A DNA stretch of 64,000 bases from SXRF01 sp964624555. Its GTDB lineage: Bacteria; Pseudomonadota; Alphaproteobacteria; Rickettsiales; SXRF01. The notes below the pieces were generated by a model that saw only the letters and a program-made list of their open reading frames with translations, did no database searches and was not told the DNA's origin. Every line of letters begins with the position of its first letter. The first letter of the stretch is position 1. The stretch is from NCBI GenBank assembly GCA_964624555.1, contig CAZUXB010000002.1, forward strand, positions 34,852-98,851, in the 5' to 3' direction. Shown piece by piece: positions 60,239-64,000 of this stretch. The position numbers and the translations under genes are program-made.

Positions 60239-60242
60239 AGCG
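60208..60242. repeat. 35-bp direct repeat, right copy
   Basis: GGCCACAGAGGCCTTTTTAA... matches the left copy at 58752-58786 with a single mismatch. Both copies end in TATATGGCGGAGCG. Confidence 0.8.
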
Positions 60243-60369
60243 AACGTAACTGACTACGAACTCTCCATTTCTTCATAATCAGATACTTAAGTCGTTTTCC
60301 GGCATTTTGCAATGCTTACTCTCTGTTGCTGAACTAATGCGCGTACTCGCCTGATTGATATTTTAGCGC

Positions 60370-60576
60370 TCAGTGAGGCGACTTGAACGTGAAATACCAC
60401 GCTCCTGCCGTGCTGATGATGATAGCTGTGATTCCCATCATCGCCGGACTCATCAATCCGAATCCAACCAGCCACCCACCGATGCGGGTGGGGAACCACA
60501 TAAGCAGCGGTACGAACCATTCGATGAATTCGAGCCACTTCGGTTGCGGTGGGTCTTGGTACTTCCAGGATTTCAT
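60370..60576 (-). CDS. Small two-helix membrane protein
   Basis: A 68-residue protein, with an N-terminal soluble KYQDPPQPKWLEFIEW, then two hydrophobic stretches (FVPLLMWFPTRIGGWLVGFGLM; MMGITAIIISTAGAWYFTF). Its start overlaps the XRE regulator's stop by 4 bases, so it is co-expressed. Unknown; the regulator-plus-small-membrane-protein layout is common in accessory islands. Confidence 0.65.
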   Translation of the reverse strand: MKSWKYQDPPQPKWLEFIEWFVPLLMWFPTRIGGWLVGFGLMSPAMMGITAIIISTAGAWYFTFKSPH

Positions 60577-60938
60577 GAATTTCCCCCCGCCAGTGTTTTG
60601 ACCAAATCGAAGATATGTTTGCGCGCTGCTGCTTGCGGTATCTGTAAAAAATTGCGGACTAAATTCACCTGCATGCGCGCACTGGCATTTGTTTCGCTAT
60701 TTTGTGTTTCGGCATGATCTAGGCTGATGAAATACGCCAATGGAACACGCAGTGCTTGCGTCATTTCAAGCAACCAGAACAAACTGATATGATTTGCACC
60801 GCGTTCGTATTTTTGTAGCTGCTGAAAACTCATGCCGATAGCATCGCCCAACTGCTGCTGGGTCAGGCCATGAGCGATACGTTGCTCACGGATTTTGCTT
60901 CCGATATTTTGATAAAATCGTTTTTCGTCCTGCGTCAC
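60573..60938 (-). CDS. XRE family transcriptional regulator
   Basis: A 121-residue repressor-like protein. The Cro/CI helix-turn-helix is clear (KIREQRIAHGLTQQQLGDAIGMSFQQLQKYERGANHISLFWLLEMTQALRVPLAYFI), followed by an alpha-helical tail. It closely fits the small alphaproteobacterial XRE regulators. It is divergent from the copper operon with 358 bases between them. Confidence 0.9.
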   Translation of the reverse strand: MTQDEKRFYQNIGSKIREQRIAHGLTQQQLGDAIGMSFQQLQKYERGANHISLFWLLEMTQALRVPLAYFISLDHAETQNSETNASARMQVNLVRNFLQIPQAAARKHIFDLVKTLAGGNS

Positions 60939-61038
60939 TTGCTTTGCTTCTCCCCCAGGCGTTAGACGTTCCTAAAGAGTATATCCCTTCAGGAACGCCT
61001 TATGTTGCTATCTGGATTGGCACCGCATGGTGCCGGGA

Positions 61039-61181
61039 GTCGAAAATCGCCGTTAACGGGCGCAGGCTTATTCACCCTTGCGGGCTGTTGTATTCACCTA
61101 CTCCCGACGCAAAGCAGACGGAAGCAGGGCTTGGGAAACGAGCCTACTTAAAAAAAATCGCAGTTAACGGGGATTTTCGAC
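61039..61181. repeat. Inverted repeat around a 105-base spacer
   Basis: GTCGAAAATCGCCGTTAAC (61039-61057) is inverted at 61163-61181 with one mismatch (GTTAACGGGGATTTTCGAC). The phrase AATCGC(C/A)GTTAACGGG also recurs in direct orientation at both ends. No gene is supported in the surrounding 60939-61296 stretch. Confidence 0.6.
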
Positions 61182-61262
61182 CCCCTCGACGCTCACCTTA
61201 ATGGCAGCGCACAGCGAAGTCAAAATAAACCATTGCGTTCCTGCAATTTGCCCATGAATATC

Positions 61263-61290
61263 TTGCAGATATAATAATAACTTGTATAAT
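61263..61290 (+). promoter_or_regulatory. Sigma70-type promoter of the copper operon
   Basis: TTGCAG, a 16-base AT-rich spacer and TATAAT (61285-61290). The first ATG of the downstream gene is at 61297, close to the expected transcription start, so the transcript may be leaderless or use a later start. Confidence 0.68.
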
Positions 61291-61296
61291 CAGGGA

Positions 61297-61680
61297 ATGA
61301 AAAAATTTATTGGCATCTTCATGGTACTGGCACTCGTTATGACAACGAGCTTTCCTGCTGCGTCCAATGCGATGATGATGCCTCATGATTCTGCGAAGGC
61401 AGAACAAGCGAAAGCATCGGACGAAGGTGATTGCCATAAACACGCTAAAGCCGAGCAGTCGGGCAAAACTGCCCAGAACGACAAAGACTCTGGCAAATGC
61501 TGTGATAAAGGTGTGTGCAAGTGCGTCGGAAGCACTTGTCACAATGGTCTTTCCAAGATTTTCGGCAATGGCAGTAACTCGCTGGCTTCTCTTTCCTCAG
61601 ATAGCAGCGCATTCGCGTTCGACAATCAGTTTGTCGAATCCGCCCTTTCCAATCGTCTAAAACGCCCTCCCAAAGCCTAA
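61297..61680 (+). CDS. Small secreted Cys/His-rich metal-binding protein (copper operon)
   Basis: A 127-residue protein with a signal peptide (FIGIFMVLALVMTTSFPAASNA). The mature part has MMMPH, then GDCHKHAKAEQSG and the cysteine cluster GKCCDKGVCKCVGSTCHNG, well suited to binding copper. It sits directly upstream of copA, like CopL-type leader proteins of cop operons. The frame opens at a TTG at 61282. A signal-sequence role and Cu sequestration are inferences. Confidence 0.7.
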   Translation: MKKFIGIFMVLALVMTTSFPAASNAMMMPHDSAKAEQAKASDEGDCHKHAKAEQSGKTAQNDKDSGKCCDKGVCKCVGSTCHNGLSKIFGNGSNSLASLSSDSSAFAFDNQFVESALSNRLKRPPKA

Positions 61681-61754
61681 TCCTGTTTTTCTATTGAACG
61701 TGACGCGCCTTGTTGCGCGTGGCGGCTATTTTCAATGCAAATCAAGGATTAGTT

Positions 61755-63371
61755 ATGCGAACACATCATCTTAGGATGGTGGCGTTGCTGATGGTAGGGT
61801 TTCTAACCACTCCTGCACACGCCAAAACATCTGAATACTCGCTCACCGTTGAGCGCCTGCCTGTAAATATTACAGGTAAACCAATCGAGAAAATCACTGT
61901 TAATGGCGGCATTCCCGCCCCTACGCTTCGCTTTACTGAAGGCGATGAAGCGGTGATTCACGTCACCAATAAAATGGAGGAGCCCACCTCTATCCATTGG
62001 CATGGGCTTTTGTTGCCCGACGCGATGGACGGTGTCACAGGGTTTGGAGGCTTTAAGGCCATAGAACCAGGAACCACTTTCACCTATCGCTTTACCGTCC
62101 GGCAAACGGGAACCTATTGGTATCATTCGCATACCAAAGGCCAAGAGCAGGATGGGCTGTACGGGTCGATTATCACCGCGCCCAAAGGCAAAGACCCGAT
62201 AGCAGCAGATCGTGATTATGTCGTCGTGCTTTCCGATTTCTCGGAGGAGCATTCCAGTGACATCATGGCGAATCTCAAAAAGTCGTCGGATTATTACGCC
62301 AATGCGCGGCTGACGCTGGGTGATTTCTTCAAGGACTGGAACGAACGCGGTTGGGATAAAGCATGGAAGGATGCCAAAGATTGGGGCGATATGCGAATGA
62401 TGCGTACCGACTTGGCCGATGTCACGGGCTATACGTTCCTCGTGAATGGTAAGTCGCCGGAGCAAAACTGGACGGGCATTTTCAAACCAGGTGAGAAAGT
62501 GCGCCTGCGCTTTATCAATGCGTCTGCCATGTCGTTCTTCGATGTGCGGATTCCTGGCCTAAAAATGAGCGTGGTGCAAGCTGATGGGCAGAATGTCGAG
62601 CCTGTCGCGGTGGATGAATTTCGCTTTGCGCCTGCCGAAACCTACGATGTGATTGTCACACCAAAGGATGACAAAGCCTACACCATCGCTGCCGAGCCGA
62701 TTGATCGCACCGGCTTTGCCATTGGCACGCTGGCGACCGCTGAAGGCATGAAAGGGGAAATCCCAGCCCAGCGTCCCCGCGCATTGCTCTCTATGGCCGA
62801 TATGAACATGGAGATGATGATGAAGGATGATCCTGATATGGAAATGACCCCTGCCGATATGATTAGCGGCTGGGCGAAAACGGGAACGCCCGAAGGTCAG
62901 AAGGCACTTTCCTACGCCGATCTGCGCTATGCAGGAGTGCAGAAAGACCAGCGACAACCACAGCGCACGATTGATGTGCGCTTGGGCGGTAACATGGAGC
63001 GTTACATCTGGACGATTAACGAGAAGAAATTCTCGGAGGCTGAACCCATCCGCCTGAAATATGGCGAACGCGTGCGGTTGAACTTCACCAACGAAACCAT
63101 GATGGCGCACCCTATGCACCTGCATGGCATGTTCGTACAGCTGGAGAACGGCCAACCTGCCGCGAAGCTGCCGAACAAGCACACGGTAATTGTGCCGCCT
63201 GGCGGCTCGTATTCCGTACTTGTTACCGCAGATGAAATTGGTGAATGGGCGTTCCACTGCCATCTGCTCTACCACATGGCCAGTGGCATGATGACTCAGG
63301 TCGTCGTCGCCAAGCTCGATGCGGCGGATATGCCAGCCGCCAAAACCAATGGAGGCCACCATGCACAATAA
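61755..63371 (+). CDS. copA: Copper resistance multicopper oxidase CopA/PcoA type
   Basis: A 538-residue periplasmic oxidase with a signal peptide (VALLMVGFLTTPAHA) and three cupredoxin domains. Copper ligands are intact: HWHGLLLPD and YWYHSHTKGQ (N-terminal), HPMHLHGMF and WAFHCHLLYHMASGM (C-terminal, types 1/2/3). A Met/Asp-rich insert (DMNMEMMMKDDPDMEMTPADM) fits the Cu-binding segment of PcoA. ATG 61755 follows AAGGATTAG and gives a clean signal peptide; the open frame upstream to 61710 is not needed. It oxidises Cu(I) in the periplasm. Confidence 0.95.
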   Translation: MRTHHLRMVALLMVGFLTTPAHAKTSEYSLTVERLPVNITGKPIEKITVNGGIPAPTLRFTEGDEAVIHVTNKMEEPTSIHWHGLLLPDAMDGVTGFGGFKAIEPGTTFTYRFTVRQTGTYWYHSHTKGQEQDGLYGSIITAPKGKDPIAADRDYVVVLSDFSEEHSSDIMANLKKSSDYYANARLTLGDFFKDWNERGWDKAWKDAKDWGDMRMMRTDLADVTGYTFLVNGKSPEQNWTGIFKPGEKVRLRFINASAMSFFDVRIPGLKMSVVQADGQNVEPVAVDEFRFAPAETYDVIVTPKDDKAYTIAAEPIDRTGFAIGTLATAEGMKGEIPAQRPRALLSMADMNMEMMMKDDPDMEMTPADMISGWAKTGTPEGQKALSYADLRYAGVQKDQRQPQRTIDVRLGGNMERYIWTINEKKFSEAEPIRLKYGERVRLNFTNETMMAHPMHLHGMFVQLENGQPAAKLPNKHTVIVPPGGSYSVLVTADEIGEWAFHCHLLYHMASGMMTQVVVAKLDAADMPAAKTNGGHHAQ

Positions 63372-64000
63372 ACATTTACTCATGGCACTTTGCCTCACCA
63401 CTGCGCTTGCACAGCCTGCATTCGCGGCGGATCATTCTGCTCACGCAGATATGGCGGCAGAACATGGCGGCGGCATCTTCCACATGTTTCGTTTAGAAAC
63501 CGATGTCGGCAGCAACACCGATGGAACGCCGTTACAAAGCTGGGATTTTGATGGCTGGGTTGGCACGGACGAAAATAAGCTCTGGCTAAAATCAGAGGGA
63601 GAGCGTGCCGATAACAAGCTGGAGAGTGCCGAGTTTTGGGCACTCTATAGCCGTAATATCTCGACGTTTTGGGATGCACAGGCTGGTATTCGCTACGATA
63701 CCAAACCTGAATCCACCGCATATTTGACGCTGGGGATTAACGGCCTTGCGCCGTACTGGTTTGAAACCGAGGCACATCTATTCGTCAGCGAACATGGTGA
63801 TGTCACGGCACGGCTGCGACAAGAAAACGATCTGCTGCTCACCCAGCAGCTGATTTTGCAACCTTATATTGAAGTGAATCTCTCGGCGCAGGATGTCCAC
63901 GAACAGGACATTGGCGCAGGCGTGACCGACGGCAAGATAGGTTTGCAAACGCGCTACGAATTCACCCGAAAATTCGCGCCTTATGTGGATGTCCACTATG
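63361..64000 (+). CDS. copB: Copper resistance protein CopB/PcoB (3' truncated)
   Basis: The first 213 codons of an outer-membrane protein: signal peptide (LLMALCLTTALAQPAFA), a short His/Met-rich start (ADHSAHADMAAEHGGG), then the CopB barrel (MFRLETDVGSNTDGTPLQSWDFDGWVGTDENKLWLKSEGE, ESAEFWALYSRNISTFWDAQAGIRYDT). It overlaps the copA stop by 11 bases and continues past the window edge. Together with CopA it forms the periplasmic/outer-membrane arm of copper tolerance. Confidence 0.95.
   Translation, partial: MHNKHLLMALCLTTALAQPAFAADHSAHADMAAEHGGGIFHMFRLETDVGSNTDGTPLQSWDFDGWVGTDENKLWLKSEGERADNKLESAEFWALYSRNISTFWDAQAGIRYDTKPESTAYLTLGINGLAPYWFETEAHLFVSEHGDVTARLRQENDLLLTQQLILQPYIEVNLSAQDVHEQDIGAGVTDGKIGLQTRYEFTRKFAPYVDVHY

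Larger units (their letters stand above)
59896..60369. other. Gene-poor accessory interval
   Basis: No supported gene. It holds the right-hand 13-bp inverted repeat (60017-60029), a long palindrome (60191-60238), the second 35-bp direct repeat, and a short minus-strand coding-like remnant at 59911-60000 (ending TGILVTYDEVLAISGVA) that lacks a start and looks like the tail of a lost gene. Confidence 0.55.

Noticed and set aside
60068..60253. Plus-strand 61-codon frame (ending FLTIWRSERN)
   Set aside because: It is made of palindromic repeat sequence shared with 58.7 kb, so it is a spurious frame.
60944..61201. An 85-codon plus-strand frame between the XRE gene and the copper operon
   Set aside because: It reads through the inverted repeat twice (KIAVNG at both ends), has no ribosome site and no recognised family; treated as repeat DNA.
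1..64000. tRNA or rRNA genes
   Set aside because: I looked for cloverleaf-like hairpins with GTTCGA loops and conserved rRNA stretches and saw none I could support.

Overview
The window is chromosomal DNA from an alphaproteobacterium. The evidence is a gene-transfer-agent (GTA)-type capsid and tail set (HK97 portal, protease and capsid, the DUF2460/DUF2163/NlpC-P60 trio, and the giant TIM-barrel tail protein), the phoH-ybeY-corC order, a zinc-ribbon gene next to hpt and divergent from ftsE, and a PAS_5-type protein. A complete cbb3 oxidase locus points to a microaerobic respirer. I cannot fix the order or genus. The moderately AT-rich sequence, palindromic repeats lying in or beside genes, and prepilin-like genes suggest a deep-branching lineage of the Rickettsiales/Micavibrio kind rather than a Rhodobacter-like one.

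Layout. 0-7 kb: end of a histidine kinase, a response regulator with GGDEF and a degenerate EAL domain, a dicarboxylate/amino-acid symporter, hpt plus a zinc-ribbon gene, ftsE (no ftsX beside it), a PAS protein and dapD. 7.4-15.6 kb (minus strand): an operon of a NDUFA9-like dehydrogenase, gltD, an unknown secreted protein, gltB and a conserved hypothetical. 15.7-40.1 kb: a GTA-like structural cluster broken up by other genes: a YefM-YoeB toxin-antitoxin pair, cytochrome b561 plus YceI, an EF-hand protein, minus-strand secreted or membrane proteins (one lectin-like), a 5.5-kb block of four unknown proteins where tail-tube and tape-measure genes usually lie, a DUF2335 protein and a prepilin-like gene. 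40-45.8 kb: a phosphoethanolamine transferase, an orphan DinJ-type antitoxin, phoH, an antitoxin remnant, ybeY and a CorC-like protein. 45.8-53.8 kb: cbb3 oxidase structural and assembly genes (ccoNOQP, ccoGHIS) behind an FNR/FixK-type box. 53.8-58.6 kb: an OmpW porin with its own FNR-type box, RidA, an outer-membrane channel and a chemoreceptor. 58.6-64 kb: accessory DNA with a Gly-Pro repeat protein, an unknown partner gene, repeats, an XRE regulator, and a copper-resistance operon (small metal-binding protein, copA, copB cut by the window end).

The most striking signal is a family of tandem 7-bp-unit repeats. Different elements use different heptamers (TTGCGAG, GTACTCG, GGCTTGA/GGCTTAA, GAGTCGA, CTGACCA, and a diverged one in gltB), and several fold as hairpins. 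They sit between genes, in frame inside gltB (twice) and ybeY, and as six perfect copies between the start codon and the prepilin cleavage motif of a pilin-like gene. There the six copies put the ATG out of frame with the pilin. Five or eight copies would restore the frame, as expected of a phase-variable switch.

The oxidase, its copper P-type ATPase, the FNR-type boxes and the nearby copper genes together suggest a cell adapted to low oxygen that handles copper actively. The GTA-like cluster lacks terminase, recognisable tail tube and tape measure here, so it is either dispersed across the genome or remodelled.
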